From Acutalibacter sp. 1XD8-33 (GTDB taxonomy: Bacteria; Bacillota; Clostridia; Oscillospirales; Acutalibacteraceae): a stretch of 64,000 nucleotides of DNA. How positions within the stretch are numbered: position 1 is the first letter of the stretch; the number at the start of each line of letters is the position of its first letter. Both the position numbers and the translations under genes were made by a program. A model generated the notes under the pieces. The model did no database searches, was not told the DNA's origin, and saw nothing but the letters and a program-made list of their open reading frames with translations. This document shows positions 25,020 through 33,543 of the stretch, piece after piece. The stretch covers positions 344,882 through 408,881 of the forward strand of contig NZ_RAZF01000001.1 in assembly GCF_003612555.1 (NCBI RefSeq). Direction: 5' to 3'.

Positions 25020-26918
25020 TCAACCTTTTGCTGGAATTTCCCCGGTTTTTCCTGGATTTTCCCCGGTTTTCACCTCTTCTTCCCCATGAAAATGCTCAAA
25101 AACCCGCTTCGCCGCCGGTTTCGTCATCCCCGGAGCGGCCTCCAGTTCTTTCAGGTCCGCTTCCGCCACCGCAGAAACCGTCTTGAAGTGCTTCAGCAGG
25201 GCCTTGGCCCGGGCGGGGCCCACCCCCTCGATGGAGAGAAGGGTGCTGGAAATGGCCGACTTTTTCCGCTGCTGCCGGTGGTATCCAATGGCGAACCGGT
25301 GCACCTCGTCCTGGATGGTAGAGAGCAGGGTAAAGGCCCGCCGGGTGGAGGTGATGGCGATCTCCCCCCCGGACAGGGCAATGGCCCGGGTGCGGTGCTT
25401 GTCGTCCTTCACCAGGCCGTAGAGGGGCGCGCCCACGCCCATCTCCTGCAGAACAGGCTGCACGGCGTTCACGTGCCCCTTGCCGCCGTCCAGCAGAATC
25501 AAGTCCGGCATCCGGCCGAAGCCCTCTCCGTCCCCCTGGGCCTGGTGAGCCCGGTACTCCTGGAAGCGCCGGCGGATCACCTCCCGCATGGAGCCGTAGT
25601 CGTCCTGGCCCTCCACAGTCTGGATCTTGAACCGCCGGTAGGCGGACTTCAGGGGCCTGCCGTTCTCGAACACCACCATGCCCGCCACGTTCTCCCCGCC
25701 TTGCAGGTTGGAGATGTCGTAGCACTCAATATAGGCCGGGGCCTTCTCCAGGCCCAGAAGCCGCCGCAGCTCGTCCAGTGCGGAGGCGTCCCGGCCGGAG
25801 AGGCCGCTCTGCTGGGCCAGATTCTCCGCCGCGTTGCTCCGGCACATCTCCACCAGCTGCCTCTGGCTCCCCTTCTGGGGCACGTTGATCTTCACCCCCC
25901 GGCCCCGCTTCTCCGAAAGCCACCGGGCCACCAGCTCCTGGTCCTCCACGGGCCCATCCATGGTGAGTACCGGGGGGATTCGGTCCCGGATGGAGTAGTA
26001 CTGCCGCAGAAACTCGGATCGGGCCTCCGGATCCGGCTGGCAGCCCTCCGTGAGGAAGCTCTCCCGGTCGCTGAGCTTTCCCCCGGTGAAGCGGAACACC
26101 TCGAAGGCCGTCTGGCTCTCCCCCTGGGCCAGGGCGAACACGTCCTGCTCCTCCACCCGGCTGGCCACCACCTTCTGCCGGTCCTTCAGCTTGTTGATGG
26201 CGTTGATCCGGTCCCGCAGCCGGGCCGCCCGCTCAAAGTCCAGGGCCTCCGCCGCCTGCTCCATACGCTTTTCCAGCTCCCGCACAGAGGTGCTGCTGCC
26301 GCCCTTCACAAAGTCCAGGGCCTGCTGAAAGGCCTCGTTATAGTCCGCCTCGCTGATCCTCCCCCGGCAGGGGGCGCAGCACTGGTCGATGTAGAAGTTC
26401 AGACAGGGGCGGCTTTTGCCGAAGTCCTGGGGGAACTTCCGGTTGCAGTCCGGCAGGCGGAAGATCTTTCGGGCGGCGTCCACGGTCTCCCGGATGGACC
26501 AGTAGCTGAGATACGGGCCGATGTACTTGGCCCCGTCATCCTCCACCTGCAAAACGGCGGAGATCCTGGGCCAGCTGCCCCCGCTGACCCGGATATAGCA
26601 GTAGCCCTTGTCGTCCTTCAAGAGGATGTTGTACTTGGGCTGGTGCTGCTTGATGAGGCTGCTCTCCAGCACGAAGGCCTCGAACTCGCTGTCCGTGAGG
26701 ATATACTCGAACCAGTCCACGTTGGACACCATCTTGCGCACCTTGGCGTCGTGGTTTTTCTCCGACCCGAAATACTGGCTCACCCGGTTCTTCAGGGCCT
26801 TGGCCTTGCCGATGTAGATGATCTCCCCGGCCTGGTTGTGCATCAGGTACACGCCCGGGGTCAGGGGCAGCTGCATGGCCTTGCGGCGCAGCTCCCGCTT
26901 TTTTTCCTGGGGGTCCAT
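25020..26918 (-). CDS. uvrC: Excinuclease ABC subunit C
   Basis: UvrC makes both incisions in nucleotide excision repair. The 632-residue protein has an N-terminal GIY-YIG nuclease domain (PGVYLMHNQAGEIIYIGKAKALKNRVSQYF), a four-cysteine region (CNRKFPQDFGKSRPCLNFYIDQCCAPCRG) and a UVR domain for UvrB (ELEKRMEQAAEALDFERAARLRDRI). The C-terminal RNase H-like nuclease has ECYDISNLQG and LILLDGGKGHVNAV, followed by a helix-hairpin-helix pair. AAAGGAGG precedes the ATG. It follows the HPr gene, separated by a terminator. Confidence 0.96.
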   Translation of the reverse strand: MDPQEKKRELRRKAMQLPLTPGVYLMHNQAGEIIYIGKAKALKNRVSQYFGSEKNHDAKVRKMVSNVDWFEYILTDSEFEAFVLESSLIKQHQPKYNILLKDDKGYCYIRVSGGSWPRISAVLQVEDDGAKYIGPYLSYWSIRETVDAARKIFRLPDCNRKFPQDFGKSRPCLNFYIDQCCAPCRGRISEADYNEAFQQALDFVKGGSSTSVRELEKRMEQAAEALDFERAARLRDRINAINKLKDRQKVVASRVEEQDVFALAQGESQTAFEVFRFTGGKLSDRESFLTEGCQPDPEARSEFLRQYYSIRDRIPPVLTMDGPVEDQELVARWLSEKRGRGVKINVPQKGSQRQLVEMCRSNAAENLAQQSGLSGRDASALDELRRLLGLEKAPAYIECYDISNLQGGENVAGMVVFENGRPLKSAYRRFKIQTVEGQDDYGSMREVIRRRFQEYRAHQAQGDGEGFGRMPDLILLDGGKGHVNAVQPVLQEMGVGAPLYGLVKDDKHRTRAIALSGGEIAITSTRRAFTLLSTIQDEVHRFAIGYHRQQRKKSAISSTLLSIEGVGPARAKALLKHFKTVSAVAEADLKELEAAPGMTKPAAKRVFEHFHGEEEVKTGENPGKTGEIPAKG

Positions 26919-26942
26919 CTCTCCCGCCTCCTTTCTGAAATC

Positions 26943-26976
26943 AAGAAAAAAGCACCGCCATTACGCGGTGCCTTTT
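26943..26976 (-). terminator. Terminator after the HPr gene
   Basis: On the minus strand GCACCGCgtaatGGCGGTGC is followed by TTTTTTCTTG. It lies ten bases after the HPr stop, so uvrC either depends on read-through or has its own weak promoter in this short gap. Confidence 0.85.
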
Positions 26977-26985
26977 TGGTGCAGT

Positions 26986-27255
26986 TTACTCTGCGAAGCC
27001 GGAATTCACCAGTGCTACCAGCGCGTCCACAGCTTCCTGTTCATCAGAGCCGTCTGCAATTATACGAATGGTTACGCCGCCTACGATGCCAAGGCTCAAC
27101 ACTCCAAGCAAGCTCTTGGCGTTCACCCGCCGCTCCTCTTTCTCTACCCAAATAGAGGATTTAAACTCGTTGGCCTTCTGAATAAAGAAGGTTGCCGGGC
27201 GGGCATGCAATCCGACCTGATTCTGGACCAATACTTCCTTTGCGCACATGTACAT
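26986..27255 (-). CDS. ptsH: HPr family phosphocarrier protein
   Basis: HPr passes phosphate from enzyme I to sugar-specific PTS permeases and, when phosphorylated on Ser-46, helps CcpA in catabolite control. This 89-residue protein has QVGLHARPATFFIQKANEF, with the active-site histidine, and RRVNAKSLLGVLSLGIVGGV, with the regulatory serine. Both sites are kept, unlike in Crh, which lacks the histidine. The ATG at 27255 follows GTAGGAG by six bases. No other PTS gene is nearby. It has its own strong promoter and a leader of about 245 bases. Confidence 0.92.
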   Translation of the reverse strand: MYMCAKEVLVQNQVGLHARPATFFIQKANEFKSSIWVEKEERRVNAKSLLGVLSLGIVGGVTIRIIADGSDEQEAVDALVALVNSGFAE

Positions 27256-27299
27256 TCACTCTCCTACAGAATTTTGAAATCGCCGTTCGGGCTTTGGAA

Positions 27300-27470
27300 A
27301 CCTAGAGTCTGTTCTAAAACCTTAAAAAGCCGCCTTCGCGTCCAAAACGGACGGCTCCCTAAAAAGGTCAATCAAAAGGGCGGCGTTGTTTTCCAGGGCC
27401 TTTTCTGGGATCCGCCGGGCCTGAGACGAAGCGCCGGCTTTTTCTCCGGTTCTAAAAAAGACTCTACTGT
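27300..27470 (-). ncRNA. Structured leader upstream of HPr
   Basis: Between promoter and start codon the minus strand can close a long domain. TAGAGTCT (27459-27466) pairs with AGACTCTA (27303-27310), about 150 bases apart, and further pairs extend it (AGAACC with GGTTTT). Inside lie CCGGagaaaaaGCCGG and AGCCGtccgttttggacgcgaaggCGGCTTTTT (27324-27356), the latter resembling a terminator with a U run. The pairing is seen in the sequence. Its role as an attenuator or riboswitch-like leader is inference, and no known class was recognised. Confidence 0.5.
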
Positions 27471-27508
27471 CCTTCGAAAGACTTCAAAGAACCTTGGAAA
27501 TTAAGGTA

Positions 27509-27536
27509 ATTATACCATATTTCACGCCGCCGTCAA
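27509..27536 (-). promoter_or_regulatory. HPr promoter
   Basis: TTGACG (27531-27536) and TATAAT (27509-27514) lie 16 bases apart on the minus strand, a strong vegetative-type promoter. Transcription would begin near 27502, leaving a leader of about 245 bases before the HPr start. The rest of the gap, to 27701, is AT-rich with no further feature. Confidence 0.8.
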
Positions 27537-27701
27537 CAAGTTAATCTCATTTTCGTTTGCATGAACAGAGTATGAATTTGTTTTTATCCGCAAATTGTGC
27601 GGGTTGCATAAGACTGTGGAAAGTTTTTGACATTCTCGTGTCCGAAAGGCCCCTTCTCTTCCCACATATGGTATTCTTCCCCAGTTTTGCACTACATATT
27701 C

Positions 27702-28406
27702 CTAGCCCTTTTCCTTTTTCTGGGCGAATTTAGCCAAAAGATCCGGCCGGTTTTTCTCTGTTATCGTGAGGGATTCCCGCCTTCTCCAGGCCTCAATCTC
27801 CCCGTGGTTCCCGCTTAAGAGGATTTTGGGCACGGCGCGGCCCCGCCAGACCTCGGGCCGGGTATACTGGGGATACTCCAGCAGCCCGGAAAAATGGCTC
27901 TCCTCTTGGAAGCAGCTCTGGTCGGAGAGCACCCCGGGCAGCATCCGGCTTACCGCGTCCGTAAGGATCATGGCGGGCAGCTCCCCGCCGGTAAGCACAT
28001 AGTCGCCCACGGAGATCTCCTCCGCCTGGTACTCGTCCAGAAGCCGCTGGTCCACCCCCTCGTAGTGGCCGCACAGCAGGGCCAGGGCGGGCAGCTCCGC
28101 CAGCTCCCGGGCTTTTTGCTGGTCCAGCACCCGGCCCCTGGGGGAAAGGTATACCACGCAGGGCCTTTGCCCCAGATGCTCGGAAAGGGCATCCAGGCCC
28201 CGGGCAAAGGGCTCCGCCGCCAGAAGCATCCCTTTCCCGCCGCCGAACACCGTGTCGTCCACCCGGCCCCGCCGGTCCGGGGAAAAGTCCCGCAGCTGGT
28301 GGCAGCAGACCTGTAAAAAGCCCCGCCGCCGGGCCCGGCCCACGATGCTGTTTTCCAGGGCTGGGGGAAACATCTCCGGGAACAGGGTGAAAATGTCGAT
28401 ACGCAT
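27702..28406 (-). CDS. trmD: tRNA (guanosine-37-N1)-methyltransferase TrmD
   Basis: TrmD methylates G37 of tRNAs reading CNN codons, which prevents frameshifting. The 234-residue SPOUT enzyme has MRIDIFTLFPEMFPPALENSIVGRA, DDTVFGGGKGMLL, VVYLSPRG, LLCGHYEGVDQRLLDEYQAEEISVGDYVLTGGELPAMILTDAVSRMLPGVL (knot and SAM site) and LLEYPQYTRPEVWRGRAVPKILLSGNHGEIEAWRR. Its start codon shares a base with the rimM stop, the usual rimM-trmD coupling. Confidence 0.97.
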   Translation of the reverse strand: MRIDIFTLFPEMFPPALENSIVGRARRRGFLQVCCHQLRDFSPDRRGRVDDTVFGGGKGMLLAAEPFARGLDALSEHLGQRPCVVYLSPRGRVLDQQKARELAELPALALLCGHYEGVDQRLLDEYQAEEISVGDYVLTGGELPAMILTDAVSRMLPGVLSDQSCFQEESHFSGLLEYPQYTRPEVWRGRAVPKILLSGNHGEIEAWRRRESLTITEKNRPDLLAKFAQKKEKG

Positions 28407-28927
28407 CAGGCTTCCTCCCCATCGCCGTCGAAGATGCCTGGAATGGGCAGCAGGGCGATCTCCCCGGCCTCCAGGTCCACCCGCTTTATCATATGCTTCA
28501 CCGCCGGGAAAAGGTACTCCCTCTCTCCCTTCACGATGCGGTACACGTCGTTGGCGGGGGTGTTCAGCACTTCGGCCAGGGTCCCATATTCCTCCCCGGT
28601 GACGCCGTCCACGGCCCGCAGGCCAATGAGGTCCTGGAGGAAGAACCGGCCCTCTTCCAGGCGGATCTCCTCCCGGTCCAGCCAGAGCACCCGGCCCCGA
28701 AGGGCATCGCCCTTCTCCACAGTGTCCACGCCCTCCAGGGTGACCAGCAGCCGTCCCTTATGGACACGGGACCCCACAAGGCCCGCCGGACGGCGTCCCT
28801 CTTCGTCAAAATAGAACTCTTTCACTTGGCGCAGAAATTCCGCCGAGTCCGCCCAGGGCTCCAAGCAGAGCTCGCCCCGCACCCCGTGGGTGCGCACAAT
28901 CTTCCCCGCTTCCAGATATCTCTTCAT
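28406..28927 (-). CDS. rimM: 16S rRNA processing protein RimM
   Basis: RimM binds ribosomal protein S19 and assists maturation of the 30S head. The 173-residue protein has an N-terminal beta barrel (YLEAGKIVRTHGVRGELCLEPWAD) and the C-terminal PRC barrel (FFLQDLIGLRAVDGVTGEEYGTLAEVLNTPANDVYRIV and YLFPAVKHMIKRVDLEAGEI). AGGAGGGAG precedes the ATG. It is part of the khpA-rimM-trmD order, although a 680-base repeat block separates it from khpA. Confidence 0.95.
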   Translation of the reverse strand: MKRYLEAGKIVRTHGVRGELCLEPWADSAEFLRQVKEFYFDEEGRRPAGLVGSRVHKGRLLVTLEGVDTVEKGDALRGRVLWLDREEIRLEEGRFFLQDLIGLRAVDGVTGEEYGTLAEVLNTPANDVYRIVKGEREYLFPAVKHMIKRVDLEAGEIALLPIPGIFDGDGEEA

Positions 28928-29607
28928 GGCTCCCTCCTAAGATCGTGGCACACGGCGCGAAGAATGGCGAAAAAGTAAAGCTGGGTTTCGCCGTGTGTCA
29001 TGAGTTTCCGCCCCAGCCGTGAAACGGCTGTCTTTTGCTACGCAAAAGTCCGGCGAAAACTCTGCCAAGCTGGGTGCAAACGCACCCTGCCTCCTCACTT
29101 CATTCGTCGTGAACGCTTTTATTGTTTCGCCAAGCTAACCAGGGTAAAAGTTTCGTCCACCTTTTCAAAGGTGGTAGGGTGTGCCTTAGCAACGTCCCAC
29201 GGTCTTGTCTTTGACCTTAACACCTGAGAAGCGCAATTTTTGCGGGTGGTGAATAATAGGTTAACACTCGCTGCGCTCGGGTTCGTCCGAAGGACGAACC
29301 GCCGGGGAAACAGGCAAAGCCTGTTTCCCCACGGCCATTTTGCGGCTTGCCGCAAAATGCGAGCGGGGCGGATGCGACAAAGGCCAGCTCGGTGCACTGT
29401 ATCCCAGCCAACTCGCCCGCCCAGCCTTGTGCCCTTCATTCAGCCATTGGGCAAGCCACGCCCCCATATAATATACTTTCTGAAGGATAAATGGCTACGC
29501 ACACAATCCCTCAAAAAGTATCGTTACCGCAAAAGCATAGCAAAAAAGGGCTACGCGGAACCGCGTAAACGCCCTTTGCCTGCGCCAGAGCCCGCTTTTC
29601 AACAGGC
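28928..29607. repeat. Repeat mosaic between khpA and rimM
   Basis: This 680-base gap has no gene. Directly behind the rimM ribosome site is the long hairpin GGCACACGGCG...CGCCGTGTGTC (28947-28999). GGGTAAAAGTTTCG with CCACCTTttcAAAGGTGG (29157-29174), CACCTGAGAAGCGCAATTTTTG (29220-29241), GGTTCGTCCgaaGGACGAACC (29280-29300) and GGGGAAACAGGCAAAGCCTGTTTCCCC-type stem (29303-29330) follow. A CCACGCCCCCATATAATATAC end, TATACTTTCTGAAGG and a GGGCGTTTACGCGG / CCGCGTAAACGCCC hairpin (29548-29575) next to khpA complete it. Confidence 0.75.
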
Positions 29608-29838
29608 TCAGTCGATCTCCACCATAATCTTCATGTCGTTGCGGGTGGCGGCGGCGCGCATCACCACGCGGATGGCCTTGGCGATACGGCCCTGTTTGCC
29701 GATGACCCGGCCCATATCATCCTCCGCCACATGGAGATGATAGACGGTCACGCCGTTTTCCCCCTCTTCGCTGGTGACGGAGACCTCCTCGGGCTTCTCC
29801 ACCAGCCCAGAGGCGATGGCTTTTAAAAGATCCTGCAT
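29608..29838 (-). CDS. khpA: KH-domain RNA-binding protein KhpA (YlqC)
   Basis: This 76-residue single KH-domain protein carries VYHLHVAEDDMGRVIGKQGRIAKAIRVVMRAAAT, with the GxxG RNA-binding loop as GKQG. KhpA dimerises with KhpB in other Firmicutes and influences cell length and small-RNA function. It follows rpsP by 37 bases. GGAGG precedes the ATG. The conserved rpsP-khpA-rimM-trmD order supports the name. Confidence 0.92.
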   Translation of the reverse strand: MQDLLKAIASGLVEKPEEVSVTSEEGENGVTVYHLHVAEDDMGRVIGKQGRIAKAIRVVMRAAATRNDMKIMVEID

Positions 29839-29875
29839 TGTCTTTGTCCTCCTTCTTTTTAGAAGTTCTGAAGTT

Positions 29876-30118
29876 TTAGATCACGCCGTGCTTCTTGAAC
29901 AGGTCCCGCACCGTGTCTGTGGGCTGGGCACCGTTCTCGATCCACTTCTTGGCCTTTTCGGGGTCCAGCTTTACCACGCTGGGCTCTTCCATGGGGTTAT
30001 AATACCCAATTTCCTCGATAAAACGCCCGTCCCGGGGGAAGCGGGAATCCGCCACCACGATGCGGTAGAAGGGGTTTTTCTTCGCGCCCATGCGGCGCAG
30101 CCTGATTTTTACAGCCAT
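29876..30118 (-). CDS. rpsP: 30S ribosomal protein S16
   Basis: This 80-residue protein has the whole S16 pattern: [41 protein letters not shown] and [23 protein letters not shown]. The ATG at 30118 is chosen over one five codons upstream because GGAGGTAAG is just before it. It is separated from ffh, its common neighbour, by a VOC gene and a broken flavin reductase. Confidence 0.97.
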   Translation of the reverse strand: MAVKIRLRRMGAKKNPFYRIVVADSRFPRDGRFIEEIGYYNPMEEPSVVKLDPEKAKKWIENGAQPTDTVRDLFKKHGVI

Positions 30119-30166
30119 TGTTCTTACCTCCATAATAGTAGTTTTTCTATGAAAAGGGGCTTTCCC

Positions 30167-30805
30167 TTACTCAACTTGGATTTCATCATAGGTCCCCAGC
30201 TCTGTGAGAACCCCCAGCATGGCCGGTTTTCGCTCTCCCGTCTCCGGGTTGCCCCGGGACCGGATATTGTAGAGATAGCCTTTGGGACCATAGCGGCCTC
30301 CCTCATACAGCGCCGGATCCATGGCCACGTTCACCACCTTCAGGCAGAGGACCACATTCCGGTCCCCTGGCTCCAGCTCCCGCTCCCAAAGGCAGCGGCA
30401 CTCCAGGCTCAGGGGGCACTCCGCGATCCGGGGGCGTTCACCAGCCTGGAGGGCTCGGCGGTCAAACCCGCCGCCGCGATCTCGTCCTCGTCCCAGCCGT
30501 TGTGCTGGATGGTGCGCATACATTTATGAAAACTCTCCGCCGTGGGGAAATTCACCGCCAGCTCCCCCGCCTCTCTGGCAATCTGAATAGAGATGGCTGC
30601 CTTTGTCCACCCCGGCGAACAGCATATGGTCCCCGTGCATGGCGCACCAGGACTGCATGGTCACATTGGCCTTGCCGTTTAGCTTGTATCCTGTCACCGC
30701 AACCAAAGGAGCGGGCACCGCCGCCACATACTCCTGCCAGGCGGCGAACCCGAACAGCCTGCCCTCATCGACGGCCTCTGGGCACTGCGCGAACTCTCTT
30801 TTCAT
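30167..30805 (-). pseudogene. Flavin reductase-like protein broken by two frameshifts
   Basis: Read across frames this is one flavin reductase-like (FMN-binding split barrel) protein. It begins MKREFAQCPEAVDEGRLFGF, has APLVAVTGYKLNGKANVTMQSWCAM and GVDKGSHLYS, shifts to IAREAGELAVNFPTAESFHK with CMRTIQHNGWDEDEIAAAGL, and shifts back to RIAECPLSLECRCLWERE to the end. Breaks lie near 30590-30600 and at a run of five C near 30434-30438, where one more C would restore the frame. Its start overlaps the stop of the VOC gene by four bases. It is probably inactive, though homopolymer sequencing errors are possible. Confidence 0.75.
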
Positions 30806-31158
30806 GGGAACTCCTTCACCAGCTTTCGCAAATACACGGTACTGCCGTCCGGGTCCCGAAAGCTCATATTCACCGCGCCCCAGGGACGCTCTGTGGGCGG
30901 CTCGATGATCTCCGCGCCCAGCTCCAGCACCCTGGCGTAGGCCGCGTCCATATCCTCCACGGTGAAAGCCAGCACCGCGTTCCGGCCCTCAAAGGGACCT
31001 TCGGCCCACATCACCGCCAAAGCGGTCTCCTCTGTGAGCACAAACTGATGCTCGGGATCTTCCCTGTCCCCGCCGGGCTCCACACCCAGCAGCTTCCGAT
31101 AAAACTCCGCCAGCCGGGGCACGTCCCGGGTCAAAAGGCACACCTCTCCAATCCTCAC
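30802..31158 (-). CDS. VOC family protein
   Basis: This 118-residue single VOC domain has RIGEVCLLTRDVPRLAEFYRKLLGVEP, AVLAFTVEDMDAAYARVLELGAEIIEPPTERPWGAVNMSFRDPDGSTVYL. The first metal-ligand histidine common in glyoxalases is absent (GEVCLLT), so it may be a non-enzymatic or binding member. It starts nine bases after the ffh stop and overlaps the flavin reductase start, so it belongs to an insertion between ffh and rpsP. Confidence 0.8.
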   Translation of the reverse strand: MRIGEVCLLTRDVPRLAEFYRKLLGVEPGGDREDPEHQFVLTEETALAVMWAEGPFEGRNAVLAFTVEDMDAAYARVLELGAEIIEPPTERPWGAVNMSFRDPDGSTVYLRKLVKEFP

Positions 31159-31167
31159 AGCGCCCTC

Positions 31168-32520
31168 CTAAAACGGCATTCCGCCGCCCATGCCGCCCAG
31201 ATTGCCCAGGCCGCGCATCATCTTTTTGCCCTTCTTGCCGCCGAACTGCTTCATCAGCTTCTGGGTCTGCTTGAACTGGTTCAATAGGCGGTTCACGTCC
31301 TCCACCTTCTGGCCGCAGCCCGCGGCGATGCGCTTTTTCCGGGAGGCATTCAGCACGTCCGGATGGGAGCGCTCGTAGGGGGTCATGGAGAGGATGATGG
31401 CGGCGGTGCGGTCCATGATCCGGTCATCAATGTCCATATCGTCCAGCTTGCCGCCCACGCCGGGCAGCTTCTGGAGAATCCCCTTGATGGGGCCCATTTT
31501 CTTCACCTGCTGGAACTGCTCCAGCATATCGTTCAGGTCCAGCTTATTGTGCATCAGCCGCTCGGCAGTTTTGGCGGCGGCCTTTTCGTCCAGGCGCAGC
31601 TGGGCGTCCTCGATGAGGCTGAGCACGTCGCCCATGCCCAGAATCCGGCCGGCCATCCGGTCCGGGTGGAACACCTCCAGGCCGTCCAGCTTTTCCCCGG
31701 TGCCCGCGAACTTAATGGGCTTGCCGGTAACGGCCTTGATGGACAGGGCCGCGCCGCCCCGGGTGTCGCCGTCCAGCTTGGTGAGGATGACGCCGGTGAT
31801 GTCCAGCAGCTCGTCGAAGGTTTTGGCCACGTTCACCGACTCCTGGCCGATCATGGCGTCCACCACCAACAGCACATCCGTAGGCTCTACGGCCTCCTTC
31901 ATCCGCCGGAGCTCGTCCATGAGCTGCTCGTCAATTTGCAGCCGGCCTGCCGTGTCGATGAGGACGTAGTCGTGGCCGTAGTCCCGGGCGTGGCGCACGG
32001 CCTCTCTGGCGGTCTCCACGGGATCCTGGGTCCCCCGCTCGAACACCGGGGCCCCGGCCTTCTCCCCCATGACCTGGAGCTGCTTGATGGCCGCCGGGCG
32101 GTACACGTCTCCGGCCACCAGCAGGGGCCTGTGCCCCTGGCTCTTCAACAGATAGGCCAGCTTGGCGGCGTGGGTGGTTTTGCCCGCGCCCTGCAGGCCG
32201 CACAGCATGACGATGGCCGGCGGGCGGGCGGGGCTTTTCAGCCGCTCCTCGCTGCCGCCCATCAGGGCGGTAAGCTCCTCGTTGACGATCTTGATCACCA
32301 TCTGGGCGGGGGTGAGGCTCTCCATGACCTCCGCGCCCACGGCCCGCTCGGTGATCTTCCCGGTGAGCTCCTTGGCAACTTTATAGTTGACGTCGGCCTC
32401 CAAAAGGGCCAGACGCACCTCCCGCATGGCTTCCTTTACGTCCGCCTCGCTCAGCTTGCCCTTGCCTCTCAGTTTTTTGAACGAATTGCTCAGCTTCTCC
32501 GCCAAGCCTTCAAATGCCAT
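31168..32520 (-). CDS. ffh: Signal recognition particle GTPase Ffh
   Basis: Ffh binds signal sequences and SRP RNA and delivers ribosomes to FtsY. The 450-residue protein has the N domain (MAFEGLAEKLSNSFKKLRGKGKLSEADVKEAMREVRLALLEADV), the G domain with MLCGLQGAGKTTHAAKLAYLL (P-loop), DTAGRLQIDEQLMDELRRM and TKLDGDTRGGAALSIKAVTGKPIKFAGTGEKLDGLE. A methionine-rich M domain follows (RIAAGCGQKVEDVNRLLNQF), ending GLGNLGGMGGGMPF. It is downstream of ylxM, as usual, but a 534-base repeat block separates them. Confidence 0.97.
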   Translation of the reverse strand: MAFEGLAEKLSNSFKKLRGKGKLSEADVKEAMREVRLALLEADVNYKVAKELTGKITERAVGAEVMESLTPAQMVIKIVNEELTALMGGSEERLKSPARPPAIVMLCGLQGAGKTTHAAKLAYLLKSQGHRPLLVAGDVYRPAAIKQLQVMGEKAGAPVFERGTQDPVETAREAVRHARDYGHDYVLIDTAGRLQIDEQLMDELRRMKEAVEPTDVLLVVDAMIGQESVNVAKTFDELLDITGVILTKLDGDTRGGAALSIKAVTGKPIKFAGTGEKLDGLEVFHPDRMAGRILGMGDVLSLIEDAQLRLDEKAAAKTAERLMHNKLDLNDMLEQFQQVKKMGPIKGILQKLPGVGGKLDDMDIDDRIMDRTAAIILSMTPYERSHPDVLNASRKKRIAAGCGQKVEDVNRLLNQFKQTQKLMKQFGGKKGKKMMRGLGNLGGMGGGMPF

Positions 32521-33054
32521 CTTGCTCCCTCCCTAAGACCGTGGGGCGTTGCCCCACACCCCACAAACTTTTTGAAAAGAAGTTTAAGACGTTACCTTCG
32601 GTAAGTCTCAAAAACTTTTACCCACTCCTCGCTTTGCTCGTCGTGAACGTCTTACGGAACAACATTGACCGGTCCAGCTGGTCTTAAGCTGGCGGGGAGT
32701 TTGAGGGGTGAGCGTCTGCCAGTGGCAGACACGCCGCGAACCGACCGAGCCGGCAGGCGAGACTCGCGTAGCCCTCAAGGTCTTATCTCTTGACCTTAAC
32801 CTCCTGAGAAAACAACGCAGGAAGATAGGAAAACAGTCCGGTGGACTGTTTTCCGTAAGAAACCCTCGTCGGGGGTTTCTTATCCCGACTGCAAAGCAGG
32901 CGGGACAAAGCCCTTGGACCCCGGAATCAGCCAGCTCTAAGCGCAGTATCCCAGCCAAAAGCTCCCGCCCGGACTTGTGCCCCGCAATCCGCTCTCGCGC
33001 GCACCCACGCGCCCATATAAAAACTCCCGTCCTTATCAGCGATCTCAGAGATCG
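32521..33054. repeat. Repeat mosaic between ylxM and ffh
   Basis: This 534-base gap has no gene. It has CTAAGACCGTGGGGCGTTGCCCC behind the ffh ribosome site, GTTACCTTCGGTAAGTCTC with AAAACTTTTACCC (about 32592-32623) and AACATTGACCGGTCCAGCTGGTC (32662-32684). The AGT-loop hairpin GTCTGCC-agt-GGCAGAC with CCGACCGAGCCGGCAGGCGAGA (32714-32763) follows. Then come AAACAGTCC-ggt-GGACTGTTT (32831-32851), AAGAAACC-CTCGTCGGG-GGTTTCTT (32857-32881) and the CGCACCCACGCGCCCATATAAAAA end before ylxM. Confidence 0.8.
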
Positions 33055-33423
33055 CTAGTCCCTGTCAGCGATCTCTTGGGCATAGGCCAGAATCCGCGCG
33101 GCGTTCTCGTCGATCTCCGGCACAGCGCCCCCCTGGGCGTTCAGCTCCTGGATGTTCAGGGCGCAGTCGCAGATCACGGCCAGAGTGCTCTGCATGTCCT
33201 GGAAGCGCCGGGCAAGCCCCAACCTCTCCTCCATTTCCAAAAGCTGCTGCTCCGCCCGCTTGATAGAGTCCCGCACGCCCTGGCGGCTGATGTCCCGGTC
33301 CCCGGCGATCTCGGAGAGGGACATGTCCTGGTTATAGTAGGCGTCCACGGCCTCCCGCTGGGTTTCGGTGAGCATGTCCCCATAGAAGTCCAGCAGATAG
33401 GAGATTTTCAAATCTTTTGCCAT
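33055..33423 (-). CDS. ylxM: YlxM-family helix-turn-helix protein
   Basis: YlxM proteins are small factors encoded beside ffh that modulate SRP GTPase activity. The 122-residue protein has KISYLLDFYGDMLTETQREAVDAYYNQDMSLSEIAGDRDISRQGVRDSIKRAEQQLLEMEERL, a sigma-70 region-4-like helix-turn-helix followed by a coiled coil. ATG at 33423 is preferred over a GTG two codons upstream because AGGAGG is seven bases before it. Position upstream of ffh supports the name. Confidence 0.92.
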   Translation of the reverse strand: MAKDLKISYLLDFYGDMLTETQREAVDAYYNQDMSLSEIAGDRDISRQGVRDSIKRAEQQLLEMEERLGLARRFQDMQSTLAVICDCALNIQELNAQGGAVPEIDENAARILAYAQEIADRD

Positions 33424-33543
33424 GGCCACCCCTCCTCGCGCCGCAATCTGTAAAGGGTATATCTTTACACCAAATGATTATACACTGTCCGGCGACGTTT
33501 GTCAACAGGAAATCTCAGAAAAAATATGTAACGACATAGAGGC

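Noticed and set aside
27256..27502. T-box leader before HPr
   Set aside because: No T-box sequence or specifier loop layout is seen, and HPr is not a usual T-box target.
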